This document shows positions 34,766-42,705 of a stretch of 64,000 nt of DNA, in pieces (the first letter of the stretch is position 1; every line of letters starts with the position of its first letter). The notes under the pieces were generated by a model. That model ran no database searches, was not told the DNA's origin, and saw nothing but the letters and a program-made list of their open reading frames with translations. The position numbers were made by a program, and so were the translations under genes. The DNA is from Paenibacillus sp. PvR098 (lineage in GTDB: Bacteria; Bacillota; Bacilli; Paenibacillales; NBRC-103111), in contig NZ_JAFIBU010000001.1 of NCBI RefSeq assembly GCF_017833255.1, positions 2,843,501-2,907,500 of the forward strand, in the 5' to 3' direction.

Positions 34766-36106
34766 CTATTTACCGCTTAAAATATCATTGACCTTATTAT
34801 TCAGCGTTTGGGCCGTTTGTTCCGGAGACACGCCCTGGGCGAATAAGCCTTCCAGCGAGTCAGCCAGAGCTTGATTAAGCTTGGCAAAGCTGGTTAGGGT
34901 TACCGTGTTGGCCATCTCTTTAGGCACTGTCTTGGATTGTTCAATAAACTTATTCATGAGCGCCGGTTCTTTAATACTGTAATTAAACGGTCCTTCAACA
35001 TCCGTCCGGCCTGGCAGAAACAAGCCCTTTTCAACGAACTTTTTCATATTCTCCTTCTCACCCATGAAGGCCAGGAACTTCTTGGCCGCCTCCGGATGCT
35101 TGCTGTTCACCGGGATCGTTAACGCATTGCCGCCCAAGTCGGAAGCCATAGACTTCTTACGCGGCATAAAGGTAACTCCCCACTCATATTCTTTCATTTC
35201 CTTCTCCCACCTTGGAATCATCCAGTTTCCGTTGATGAGCAGTCCTGCTTTGCCTGTCGTAAAGAGAAGGTTGTAATCATCGGTTCCCTTCATGCTGTTT
35301 CCTTGTGACATGTGATTTTTGAACATCGTCTGCAGGAATTTGAACGTTTCGATCGCTTCGGGTGTGTCTATATTTCCTTTCGTCAAATCATCCGTCACGA
35401 GGGAAGCGCCGTTCTGGAAGAAATACGGCAATGTACGATAAGCCGATGAGGCAGACCAGTTGGAAGCAATCCCGTATGCTGCCAGCTTTTCGTCCTGCAA
35501 TTTCTTGGCAACTTCCATAAGCTGCTCCCAAGTCCAGGCTTCCTCGATTTTGTCCGGCGCTTTGATGCCCAGCTTATCCAGATAAGTTTTGTTATAAAAA
35601 ACGGCTAACGTATCGGTATGATGGGGCAGGCCGTATATTTTATCTTTGAATGTAACCGCTGTCAAAAGACTTTGATTAAAATTTCCCTTATCCTTGGCAA
35701 ACGCATCCGTTACATCCAGCAAGGCATCTTGACTGGCAAATTCGCCTATCTTCTGATACTGAACCCGGAACACATCCGGCGCGCTGTTCCCGGCAATTCT
35801 CGTTTGGATTTTCGTGTAGTAATCCCCCTGAGTCGGAGACGGAACCTGCTGCGCATTAACCTTGATCTCGGGGTGCTTGGCTTCAAAATCCGCAACCAGA
35901 TTCTTAAAACCCTCCTCTTCGCCGCCTGCGCTTGCCCAATAAACGAATTCAATCGTTTCTTGACTACCCGAAGCTTGCCCGTCACTTTTCGAATCACCAC
36001 TGCTCTGCGGTGCGGCTGTTTTCTCAGCCGCGCAACCGGCCATGACTGCCATAGATAGGACCGCTGTTAACCCGCCATAAACCAATTTGCGAAAAGTCGT
36101 TTCCAT
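34766..36106 (-). CDS. Sugar ABC transporter substrate-binding lipoprotein (CUT1)
   Basis: A lipoprotein signal with lipobox (AVMAGC) near residue 24 is followed by a low-complexity linker and a bacterial_solute_binding fold (FVYWASAGGEEEGFKNL, VFRVQYQKIGEF). About 446 residues. ATG 36106 is preferred after GAGGGG; a GTG four codons upstream is possible. It captures an oligosaccharide outside the cell and delivers it to the two permeases; the substrate is unknown but the GH4 gene suggests an alpha-glycoside. Confidence 0.93.
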   Translation of the reverse strand: METTFRKLVYGGLTAVLSMAVMAGCAAEKTAAPQSSGDSKSDGQASGSQETIEFVYWASAGGEEEGFKNLVADFEAKHPEIKVNAQQVPSPTQGDYYTKIQTRIAGNSAPDVFRVQYQKIGEFASQDALLDVTDAFAKDKGNFNQSLLTAVTFKDKIYGLPHHTDTLAVFYNKTYLDKLGIKAPDKIEEAWTWEQLMEVAKKLQDEKLAAYGIASNWSASSAYRTLPYFFQNGASLVTDDLTKGNIDTPEAIETFKFLQTMFKNHMSQGNSMKGTDDYNLLFTTGKAGLLINGNWMIPRWEKEMKEYEWGVTFMPRKKSMASDLGGNALTIPVNSKHPEAAKKFLAFMGEKENMKKFVEKGLFLPGRTDVEGPFNYSIKEPALMNKFIEQSKTVPKEMANTVTLTSFAKLNQALADSLEGLFAQGVSPEQTAQTLNNKVNDILSGK

Positions 36107-36239
36107 TTGTCCCCTCACCTTTCACCTCATTAGTTATCCCCGAAGACTTAACGCCATTGCGTGCTGCGAGCGAAGCCAACCCTCTCCTTCAAGGAGAATG
36201 GAAAACAGTCAAGCCATCACCCCTTTCAAGTAAAGCCAG

Positions 36240-37262
36240 CTATTTCATCGCAACCCCGCAGCTTTCCCGAACGACCAACTTGGTTGGCAGATAGGTTGCC
36301 ATCGGGAGCGGCAAAGATCCTTCCATCCGTTGAATAAACAATTTGACCGCAATTCTGCCCAACTCTTCTTTATCCACTTTAACCGTGGTCAACGGAGGAT
36401 GCATAAATTGAGACATTTCGATATCATCAAAGGAGGAGACGGCCACATCGCCGGGGATCGATAATCCGGCTTCCTGTATGGCCCGATACGCACCCAAAGC
36501 CATCTGATCGCTAGCTGTAAACAATGCTGTAGGACGATCCTTGGCCATAAGAATTTGTTTCATCGCCTCGTAGCCGCCGCCAATCGTAAATTGACCATCC
36601 GCTATCCATTCTTGATGAAGTGTAATCCCTTGGTTCTCCAAGGCCGTCTTATAGCCTAGAAATCTCCCTTCTTTTACTAAGGAAACACTGGATTGGAAAG
36701 AACTCGAACCGATATAGGCAACCTTCTTATGTCCCAAACGGAGCAGATGATTTACACTTTCCCTCGCTCCCTTTTCAAAATCAACGGTGACATAATCGAT
36801 ATCCAATTCAGGTGTGCCCCCGACACTGATGATGTATTGCACTTTCTTTGATAACTGGTCTAAAAGCTCGGTACTGGTTGCAATGCAAATGATGCCATAA
36901 TCGTTTCCTTGAATTTCATCCATGAAACTCATATTGATGAGGTCCTGCGCATCATAGGTAAAGCCTAAGGTATACCCCAGATCCAGCAATTCACGCTCTA
37001 ATCCATAAATCAATTCGGAGAAATATGGATCATGGTATTTATCTTTCATCTTGTTAATAATTAATCCGATTTGTTTTTCTGAAATTTTCTTGCGATTTTG
37101 CTCTGTTTTTTTCGCCCGCCTGTAGCCCAAATCCTCAGCAACCTTGAGAATACGCAAATGCATCGCGTCCTCAACCCCATGCGGGCCATCATTCAATACC
37201 CTTGAAACCGTAGATATAGAAACATTGACTTTCTCGGCGATGTCCCTAAGCGTAACCTTCAT
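36240..37262 (-). CDS. LacI-family transcriptional regulator
   Basis: An N-terminal LacI HTH (VTLRDIAEKVNVSISTVSRVLND) is followed by a periplasmic-binding-type effector domain (about 65-335). ATG 37262 is set by GGAGGAAACG directly upstream; a longer frame to 37286 overlaps that site. 340 residues is normal. It lies 133 bp upstream of the binding-protein gene and probably represses the operon until the sugar is present. No clear palindromic operator was found in 36107-36239. Confidence 0.93.
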   Translation of the reverse strand: MKVTLRDIAEKVNVSISTVSRVLNDGPHGVEDAMHLRILKVAEDLGYRRAKKTEQNRKKISEKQIGLIINKMKDKYHDPYFSELIYGLERELLDLGYTLGFTYDAQDLINMSFMDEIQGNDYGIICIATSTELLDQLSKKVQYIISVGGTPELDIDYVTVDFEKGARESVNHLLRLGHKKVAYIGSSSFQSSVSLVKEGRFLGYKTALENQGITLHQEWIADGQFTIGGGYEAMKQILMAKDRPTALFTASDQMALGAYRAIQEAGLSIPGDVAVSSFDDIEMSQFMHPPLTTVKVDKEELGRIAVKLFIQRMEGSLPLPMATYLPTKLVVRESCGVAMK

Positions 37263-37438
37263 CGTTTCCTCCGGCATCATTTTCATATTTTATCAACTGT
37301 TTTTTCACTGGTTTAATGGAATTATATTCATTGATCTGAGAAATATTAATCGTTGTCGAGAAAAATTTTCACACTTTCTCAGAAAATCCTGAAAATATTC
37401 TCCACATTTATTCTGTAAACCGCTCAAAAAATCGTAAA

Positions 37439-37484
37439 ACACAAAAAAGCTTCTGACACTTAAGTGTCAGAAGCTTTTTTGTGT
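37439..37484. terminator. Perfect 46-bp palindrome terminator after the tRNA genes
   Basis: Two perfect 23-bp arms with GC-containing core (GCTTCTGACACTT/AAGTGTCAGAAGC) and flanking A6/T6, so it can work in both directions. It ends the minus-strand tRNA transcript. Confidence 0.88.
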
Positions 37485-37490
37485 TACGTA

Positions 37491-37561
37491 AGCGGGTGAT
37501 GGGAATCGAACCCACGCTACCAGCTTGGAAGGCTGGAGTTCTACCATTGAACTACACCCGC
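37491..37561 (-). tRNA. tRNA-Gly (anticodon TCC)
   Basis: Cloverleaf folds with GCGGGTG/CACCCGC acceptor; anticodon loop CTTCCAA. CCA not encoded. Last gene of a four-tRNA cluster. Confidence 0.95.
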
Positions 37562-37573
37562 ATCATAAGATGG

Positions 37574-37647
37574 TCGGGACGACACGATTTGAACATGCGA
37601 CCCCCTGGTCCCAAACCAGGTGCTCTACCAAGCTGAGCTACGTCCCG
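37574..37647 (-). tRNA. tRNA-Pro (anticodon TGG)
   Basis: Acceptor CGGGACG/CGTCCCG; anticodon loop TTTGGGA; CCA encoded. Confidence 0.95.
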
Positions 37648-37679
37648 TTAGTATATGATAGTAACTTGTCTTAAAATGG

Positions 37680-37753
37680 CGTGCCCTGAGAGATTCGAAC
37701 TCCCGGCCTTTTGATTCGTAGTCAAACGCTCTATCCAGCTGAGCTAAGGGCAC
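37680..37753 (-). tRNA. tRNA-Arg (anticodon ACG)
   Basis: Acceptor GTGCCCT/AGGGCAC; anticodon loop CTACGAA. Confidence 0.95.
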
Positions 37754-37766
37754 ATATTTATTATGG

Positions 37767-37838
37767 AGCGGAAGACGGGATTCGAACCCGCGACCCTCGC
37801 CTTGGCAAGGCGATGCTCTACCCCTGAGCCACTTCCGC
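37767..37838 (-). tRNA. tRNA-Gly (anticodon GCC)
   Basis: Acceptor GCGGAAG/CTTCCGC; anticodon loop TTGCCAA; CCA encoded. First gene of the cluster. Confidence 0.95.
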
Positions 37839-37881
37839 ACTGACTGGCGAGATTGTTCATCCCTCAACAGCGACAAGAATT

Positions 37882-37910
37882 AATATATCAGTTTTTGAAG
37901 AGAAATGCAA
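37882..37910 (-). promoter_or_regulatory. Sigma-A promoter of the tRNA cluster
   Basis: On the minus strand TTGCAT, a 17-base spacer, and TATATT, about 40 bp upstream of tRNA-Gly(GCC). Confidence 0.75.
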
Positions 37911-38033
37911 ATCTTTTTTTTAATTATTTATAAAATCTTTTTCAAGGAAGATATCGGAGGACTACCAGATCATTACACTGTACTATGAAGCTGTATAGAT
38001 CTGATCCAACAGATTCGTTGGAACGACAAACAC

Positions 38034-38061
38034 CCCTTAGACAGACGAGTCCGTCTAAGGG
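38034..38061 (-). terminator. Terminator-like hairpin after the first Rieske gene
   Basis: 9-bp stem CCCTTAGAC/GTCTAAGGG followed on the minus strand by GTGTTTGT. It lies 22 bp past the Rieske stop codon. The rest of 37911-38079 shows nothing else. Confidence 0.6.
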
Positions 38062-38082
38062 CGTTATCTATACATACAACAA

Positions 38083-38439
38083 TTAATCCATGTGTACCAA
38101 TACTCTGTTATTTTCAATCGATACGTCATACACCTTTACTCTGTATCGATCAGGGTCGACCAATGCCTTACCCGTCTTCACGTCGAACTCCCATCCGTGC
38201 CAAGGGCAAGTCAGGATCTCGCCCTCTCTTCCATAAATGTACTCATGTGGCTTGGATTCCAATGTCGTACCTGTAAACTTACCTTTACACAGTTCGACTT
38301 GCTGATGAGGACACACATTACGGATAGCATAATATTCATTACCGTTGTAGTAGACGCCGATGCTTTTTCCCTCAATCGTTGTAATCTTGCAGGCTCCAGC
38401 TTCCAACTCTTCTACTCCGACTACATCGTGCTTCGTCAT
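38083..38439 (-). CDS. Rieske [2Fe-2S] ferredoxin-like protein, copy A1
   Basis: A single small Rieske domain of 118 residues. Cluster ligands are visible as CPHQ (NVCPHQQVELC) and CPWHGWEFD, the C-x-H...C-x2-H pattern. No oxygenase, reductase or membrane segment is attached, so it is a soluble electron carrier or a sensor. Its ATG overlaps the stop of the amidohydrolase gene by 4 bp (ATGA), which couples translation. The protein is identical to copy A2 (53518-53874) and clearly related to 45782-46153. No oxygenase partner is visible in the island; the pairing with an amidohydrolase instead is unusual. Confidence 0.9.
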   Translation of the reverse strand: MTKHDVVGVEELEAGACKITTIEGKSIGVYYNGNEYYAIRNVCPHQQVELCKGKFTGTTLESKPHEYIYGREGEILTCPWHGWEFDVKTGKALVDPDRYRVKVYDVSIENNRVLVHMD

Positions 38440-39551
38440 TTCGCTACACCTCCTGCTAGTAAACCTCTTTCTTGCAGCTGATACATCTCAGCAGCGTTCT
38501 CGTACGCTACGCGGCGGCGCATCTCTTCAGGCAATTTATTGAGCACAAATAATGGCGTGTCATTATCCCAGTGCGGGTAGTCCGTCGAGAACATAACCGT
38601 TTTTTCTGCATGCATCAATTGGAACATTTGTACCAGTTCTTTGTTATCCGGCTCTTCGATCGGTTGGGTCGTCAAGCGGACATGCTTAAGGATATATTCG
38701 CTTGGTTTATACTTCAACCATGGCACTTCATTGCGCATTGCTCGGAAGTTTTTGTCCATTCTCCACATCAGATGCGGAAGCCATGCCAAACCGCCCTCGA
38801 TGAATGCCACCTTTAATGTTGGGAATCTTTCGAAAACGCCTTCACATACGATACTATTCAGCTGCGACATATGATGGATGGCCAGGATGTTGTGCCGTTC
38901 AAAGTTAGTCGTCGGATACCCTGCTGCCGTAGTGGAGGGATTGATTCCGTCTCCTTCGCCGCCGCCGTGAATACCAATCACCAGGTTGTTACGTGCTGCT
39001 GCTTCATAGATCGGGTAGTAACGGCGCTGTCCGTACGGTTCGCGCGATGCAGAAGTCAGAAGCACCTGAACCACTCTCGGATGTGAACCCAGACGATCGA
39101 TCTCTTTTGCTGCGAGCAGCGGGTCTTGCGTAGCTACCACGATGGAGCCCAACCAGCGCTCATCGCTCGGAATCCACGTGTCCATCGTATAATCGTTGAA
39201 TGCGGAAGCCAGCGCTGCAGCATAATCCGGATTGTTGTGGGCAGAGATCGAAAGCAGGTTGCCGGTCAGAATGGCTCTCTCTATATTATAGCGGTCCAGC
39301 AAATCGACCTTCGCAAATTCTGGGTCTGAACCCGATGGAAGTCCGTTGCCTGGAGCTGCATCATTGCGTTCCAATGGAATAGGGCGAAACATAAGAAACG
39401 GAAGCGTTGCATTGTGGGCCTTCAGTCTATCCCACCATACCCGCGGCATATAAGGCTTTAAATCGTCGTAGCTTTTGACTCCTTGGTGCACATCGCAATC
39501 GATAATTCCATGATTAAACTTAGAAGCTTTCTTCGTCGTTGACGCTTCCAT
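38436..39551 (-). CDS. PF04909-type amidohydrolase, copy A1
   Basis: A metal-dependent TIM-barrel hydrolase/decarboxylase of the ACMSD-like type (371 residues). Features: DCDVH near residue 20 (the D-x-H metal motif), GIHGGGEGDG near 200, HHMSQL near 225, and SDYPHW near 330, where the conserved Asp binds metal. Members decarboxylate or hydrate aromatic and ring-cleavage acids (gamma-resorcylate decarboxylase, LigJ-type hydratase); substrate here unknown. ATG 39551 is preferred, 9 bases after GGAGG; TTG 39560 overlaps that site. It precedes and overlaps its Rieske gene. The upstream region carries a cre-like site and a double copy of the 16-bp operator half. Confidence 0.88.
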   Translation of the reverse strand: MEASTTKKASKFNHGIIDCDVHQGVKSYDDLKPYMPRVWWDRLKAHNATLPFLMFRPIPLERNDAAPGNGLPSGSDPEFAKVDLLDRYNIERAILTGNLLSISAHNNPDYAAALASAFNDYTMDTWIPSDERWLGSIVVATQDPLLAAKEIDRLGSHPRVVQVLLTSASREPYGQRRYYPIYEAAARNNLVIGIHGGGEGDGINPSTTAAGYPTTNFERHNILAIHHMSQLNSIVCEGVFERFPTLKVAFIEGGLAWLPHLMWRMDKNFRAMRNEVPWLKYKPSEYILKHVRLTTQPIEEPDNKELVQMFQLMHAEKTVMFSTDYPHWDNDTPLFVLNKLPEEMRRRVAYENAAEMYQLQERGLLAGGVAK

Positions 39552-39626
39552 ACATTCCAACCTCCCATTTTTTTGAGTTTCGTGGTCTTGACCACAATCC
39601 TCTCATAAGATCGAACCGAAAATACA

Positions 39627-39641
39627 TGTAAACGGTTCCAT
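39627..39641 (-). promoter_or_regulatory. cre-like site upstream of amidohydrolase A1
   Basis: On the minus strand ATGGAACCGTTTACA fits the catabolite-responsive element consensus WTGNAANCGNWNNCW. CcpA would repress the unit when glucose is present. Confidence 0.5.
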
Positions 39642-39758
39642 TTAACCCCCAATTAACAAAGCAGTCTACAGCTTCCTGTCCGTTCATCTCCTTCAACAGA
39701 TCTTGCTTCCAACTTAGATGACGTTTACATTTTCACTACCTGTCGAAAAAAAAGTCAA

Positions 39759-39793
39759 CTGATATCTAATATATCTGATATCTAATATATCAG
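39759..39793. promoter_or_regulatory. GntR-type operator (doubled) upstream of A1
   Basis: CTGATATCTAATATAT occurs twice in tandem (39759-39774 and 39775-39790) and ends in CAG. The second unit with CAG gives the near-palindrome CTGATATCTAATATATCAG, equivalent to those at 55297-55315 and 59726-59744. Confidence 0.65.
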
Positions 39794-39917
39794 TTGATTA
39801 CTATATCCAACATTATAGCACAATCAACATAACTGTCAATTCTCATTTTTCCCTATATTTCTTCATTTTCCGGCATATTCCCACCCTTATCGTTCTCACA
39901 TTCAGGCAGTCTAGATT

Positions 39918-40115
39918 TTACTGTTCCTGCAAGCGAGCCGTAAAAAATCCGTTCGGATGGGAACGATCCAAAATAATATTTTTATACCAATTTTGGTCTG
40001 CTTTTGGATAATCTTCGCGATAATGCCCACCCCGACTTTCTTTTCTTTCAAGCCCGGAAGTAGCCATGATCTTCCCAACATCTAGAAAATTTTTCAACTC
40101 CAACGAACGGATACA
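39918..40115 (-). pseudogene. C-terminal remnant of a fumarate-reductase/aspartate-oxidase type flavoprotein
   Basis: 65 codons open after an in-frame TGA, without start codon. The sequence (ELKNFLDVGKIMATSGLERK, then ESRGGHYREDYP) matches the conserved C-terminal helix and RxESRGxHxRxDYP motif of the succinate dehydrogenase/fumarate reductase flavoprotein family. The FAD and catalytic domains are gone, so it cannot be active. It follows the 62-residue gene by 12 bp, suggesting that a redox gene once stood here and was deleted. Confidence 0.72.
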
Positions 40116-40127
40116 TCATTCGGGTCA

Positions 40128-40316
40128 TTAAATGTTCACTTCATTAAACAGCAAATGCTCCATCTCATTTAACTCTTCTTTAAATGTGAATAACCCCTGC
40201 TCGTTCCTAATAATGAGCAAGTGTCGATTCGCCGCCTTTTGCAGACGCTTTCTAAGGTCACGCAACTTCTCAATGACCTGCTCCTTTAAATCCCGTTTGT
40301 ATCTCAAATTTGCCAT
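40128..40316 (-). CDS. Small charged protein of unknown function (62 residues)
   Basis: ATG 40316 is preceded by GGGAGG at 8 bases, a strong ribosome site, which argues for a real gene. The sequence is highly charged and probably all-helical (LKEQVIEKLRDLRKRLQKAA). No family recognised. It is directly upstream of the flavoprotein remnant and may have been its operon partner. Confidence 0.5.
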   Translation of the reverse strand: MANLRYKRDLKEQVIEKLRDLRKRLQKAANRHLLIIRNEQGLFTFKEELNEMEHLLFNEVNI

Positions 40317-40400
40317 AAACTTATCCTCCCTAAAATAGGGATATATAGATTTGACCAATGACTAAAACAAACCTACCGGTTTAGGATAAAATAACCATTA

Positions 40401-40441
40401 AAAAAGGGGCGAAGAGTCATCATCAGATCAACCTTCACCCC
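40401..40441 (-). terminator. Rho-independent terminator after the TctC remnant
   Basis: GGGGTGAAGG pairs with TCTTCGCCCC and is followed by TTTTTTA on the minus strand. It ends the transcript coming from 41602. Confidence 0.75.
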
Positions 40442-40454
40442 ACCAAATTAGTTA

Positions 40455-40508
40455 TTATTGTTTTTTAGCCATTTCATCCGGCGTTCCCCCGGGAGCAGCA
40501 AGACACGA
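40455..40508 (-). pseudogene. Remnant of a second TctC-type binding-protein gene
   Basis: On the minus strand the frame reads CLAAPGGTPDEMAKKQ and stop. LAAPGGTPDE is the same motif as in the intact TctC at 40583-41602 (GLAAPGGTPDEI), and the KKQ end resembles the TctC C-terminus. The codons differ, so it is a diverged copy with an internal deletion, not a simple duplication. Confidence 0.6.
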
Positions 40509-40582
40509 TAGGTCCCGCTCCGTCTTCTGCTTATTCTCGCTTGATCGTATCTAATCAACATTCCAGGCTGAACGGGAGACCA

Positions 40583-41602
40583 TTACTTTTGCCTTTTCAC
40601 AACTTCGGCGACCATCTCCAAAACTTCAAGATCTTCTTCAAGCATCTTTTTGAAGTCTTCCCCACTCTGATAGTCAATGAACAAGTTTTGTTTATTCATG
40701 AACTCGATAAACTTGGGATCCTTTGCAGCCTTGGCAAGGGCATCTTCCAGGATCGTTATGATTTCGTCTGGTGTTCCGCCTGGTGCGGCAAGACCCCGAT
40801 AGGCATGGGCGAGCACATCAATTCCTTTTTCCTTCATGGTCGGTACATCCTTAAAATATCCTTCAGCTCGCTTGTCCGCCATAAGCGCCAACGGACGCAA
40901 GCCTCCGCTTTCGATGTGATTTTTCACTTCCCCGATTCCATAAATTCCGAATTCAGCTCTTCCACCCAAAACCTCTACGACCGCCTGCCCTGTACCTTGA
41001 AAAGGAATAGTCACAAAATCCAAATTTGCAGCTTCGGCAAATGGAATACTGTAATAGCTTGGCGTAGAGGACGAAGCGAAATTCAACTTGCCAGGATTGG
41101 CTTTGATATCGGCTACCAAATCATCAAAGGTTTGATATTTCGATTTGGAGGAAACGACAACCATGGCCGGATCTGTATTGATTTTGCCGACAAATTTAAA
41201 ATCGAATGTTTTAAATGGCGCCATTCCAAGCACAGGAAGCGCAGCAATCTCTCGGTTGGCTGCCGTTAATTTGTACCCGTCAGGCTTGGCATGAAGGCCT
41301 TCATTCATGCCAACTGCACCGGAACCTCCGGTTTTATTGACAATCACCACATCCTGCCCAAGCACGGTCTTCATCGATTCAGCAAGGGCTCGCCACATGA
41401 TATCTGTTCCGCCACCGGCAGCGAAAGGAACAATGATCTCGATCGGCTTCGTCGGATAATTGACTGTTGTTTTTTCTTCTTTCTTGTCATTGGCCTTCGG
41501 TTCCGCCGAATTGGAACTCGCCGTTTGATTGGCGCAGCCTGAAGCAAGCAGGGTTGTCAGAAGAAGAGAACCAGTTGCAATAATTGTCGATATTTTTTTC
41601 AT
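40583..41602 (-). CDS. Tripartite tricarboxylate transporter substrate-binding lipoprotein (TctC/Bug family)
   Basis: 339 residues, with a lipoprotein signal (LLTTLLASGC, lipobox near residue 23) and a Bug/TctC fold. Typical motifs are PTKPIEIIVPFAAGGGTD near 50-68, VVNKTGGSGAVG near 85 and RGLAAPGGTPDEI near 265. It binds carboxylic acids outside the cell. No TctA/B genes adjoin it; it could serve the TctAB encoded at 48966-50933. It is clearly paralogous to 51027-52031. Confidence 0.92.
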   Translation of the reverse strand: MKKISTIIATGSLLLTTLLASGCANQTASSNSAEPKANDKKEEKTTVNYPTKPIEIIVPFAAGGGTDIMWRALAESMKTVLGQDVVIVNKTGGSGAVGMNEGLHAKPDGYKLTAANREIAALPVLGMAPFKTFDFKFVGKINTDPAMVVVSSKSKYQTFDDLVADIKANPGKLNFASSSTPSYYSIPFAEAANLDFVTIPFQGTGQAVVEVLGGRAEFGIYGIGEVKNHIESGGLRPLALMADKRAEGYFKDVPTMKEKGIDVLAHAYRGLAAPGGTPDEIITILEDALAKAAKDPKFIEFMNKQNLFIDYQSGEDFKKMLEEDLEVLEMVAEVVKRQK

Positions 41603-41634
41603 ACCGTGTATCCCCCTATTTGTATAACATCAAA

Positions 41635-42651
41635 TTACGAGCACCTCAGCAAAATTTTCATTACGCTGCCTCCGCTTTCCATTTGCTTGAAACCTTCCTC
41701 TAATCGCTCCAGCGGGTAGACTTCAGTAATCAAACGGTCCAACGGTAATTTTCCCAAGGCGGACAACTGTATCGCTTTTTCAAAATCCTCATGCTCATAC
41801 ACCCTAGCTCCAGACATTTGTAACTCCCGCCAGAAAAACCGGTGCAAATCTACTTTTGGCGGCTGTGGAAAAATCCCCACCACTACGATTCGTCCACGGG
41901 TACGCGGCAATTGGGTCATCACTTCTGCACCTGCTGCCGAGGAAGTGACTTCGAACACAACGTCTGCCCCCGCCCCTCCCGTTTGCTGATTGACATAATC
42001 GACGATGTTAGTCTCTTTCGGATTAATGGTATCCAACCCGAGCTCTCTGGCTAATTCCAGGCGAAACGGATTGATTTCCGATATTAATACTTTAGCTCCC
42101 GCTTCTCTGGCTACTAGAGCAATCAGCATCCCAATCGGACCTCCGCCAAGCACAACCGCATATTCTCCGTTCTGCACTTCACCCCTCCGCACATCGTGAC
42201 ATGCCACTGCAAGCGGTTCGATCATCGCCCCGTGCTCCAGCGATAAGCTGTCCGGCAGACGGTGCAAGGTATAAGCTGGAACTGTCCACGAGCTTTGAAA
42301 AGCTCCCGGAGTTTCAATCCCGAGAAATCTCAAGTTCTGACAGATATGACTGTGTCCGGCCGAACAGGCTGGACATTGACCGCATGGGCTTAGAGGCATG
42401 ACCGTAACACGGTCTCCAATGGCATAGTCGGTAACGCCCTCCCCTAACTCTTGAATCACCCCTGACATCTCATGACCCATGGTTTGCGGAAAGCTTACTC
42501 TTTTGTCCATATGACCGTGATAAATATGTAAGTCCGTTCCGCAAATACCGGCATGCGAAACCTTAATTTGTACTTCCCCCATACCGGGTGGCACGGGGAT
42601 GCATTCTCCCATCCGAATCTGTCTGTTTCCTTCATAAAATGTAGCCTTCAT
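41635..42651 (-). CDS. Zinc-dependent alcohol dehydrogenase (MDR family)
   Basis: 338 residues. Catalytic zinc ligands appear in GICGTD (Cys37 region) and GHE (MGHEMSGV); four structural Cys lie in SPCGQCPACSAGHSHIC; the Rossmann motif VLGGGPIGML is near 168. The type resembles sorbitol/threonine dehydrogenases. It is 33 bp upstream of tctC on the same strand, so it is probably cotranscribed. Substrate unknown; oxidation of a hydroxyl intermediate in the island's pathway is plausible. Confidence 0.9.
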   Translation of the reverse strand: MKATFYEGNRQIRMGECIPVPPGMGEVQIKVSHAGICGTDLHIYHGHMDKRVSFPQTMGHEMSGVIQELGEGVTDYAIGDRVTVMPLSPCGQCPACSAGHSHICQNLRFLGIETPGAFQSSWTVPAYTLHRLPDSLSLEHGAMIEPLAVACHDVRRGEVQNGEYAVVLGGGPIGMLIALVAREAGAKVLISEINPFRLELARELGLDTINPKETNIVDYVNQQTGGAGADVVFEVTSSAAGAEVMTQLPRTRGRIVVVGIFPQPPKVDLHRFFWRELQMSGARVYEHEDFEKAIQLSALGKLPLDRLITEVYPLERLEEGFKQMESGGSVMKILLRCS

Positions 42652-42705
42652 CCGAATTTCTCCCCACTTATTATATTTATTATTTGCCGATCGCTTATCA
42701 TTTCT

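Larger units (their letters stand above)
38080..39565. repeat. 1.49-kb direct repeat, copy 1 (Rieske plus amidohydrolase)
   Basis: Nearly identical to 53515-55000 in the same orientation. I counted about 13 base differences, all in the amidohydrolase gene and all but one synonymous (one Ile/Val). The repeat covers exactly both genes plus the ribosome site; flanks diverge at once on both sides. Confidence 0.93.
39566..39917. promoter_or_regulatory. Control region of the A1 pair
   Basis: Besides the cre-like site (39627-39641) and the operator (39759-39793), nothing gene-like is visible. The promoter is expected between them. The left end is the RBS-proximal boundary of the 1.49-kb repeat. Confidence 0.4.

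Noticed and set aside
37625..37876. 83-codon minus-strand open frame
   Set aside because: It overlaps three tRNA genes.
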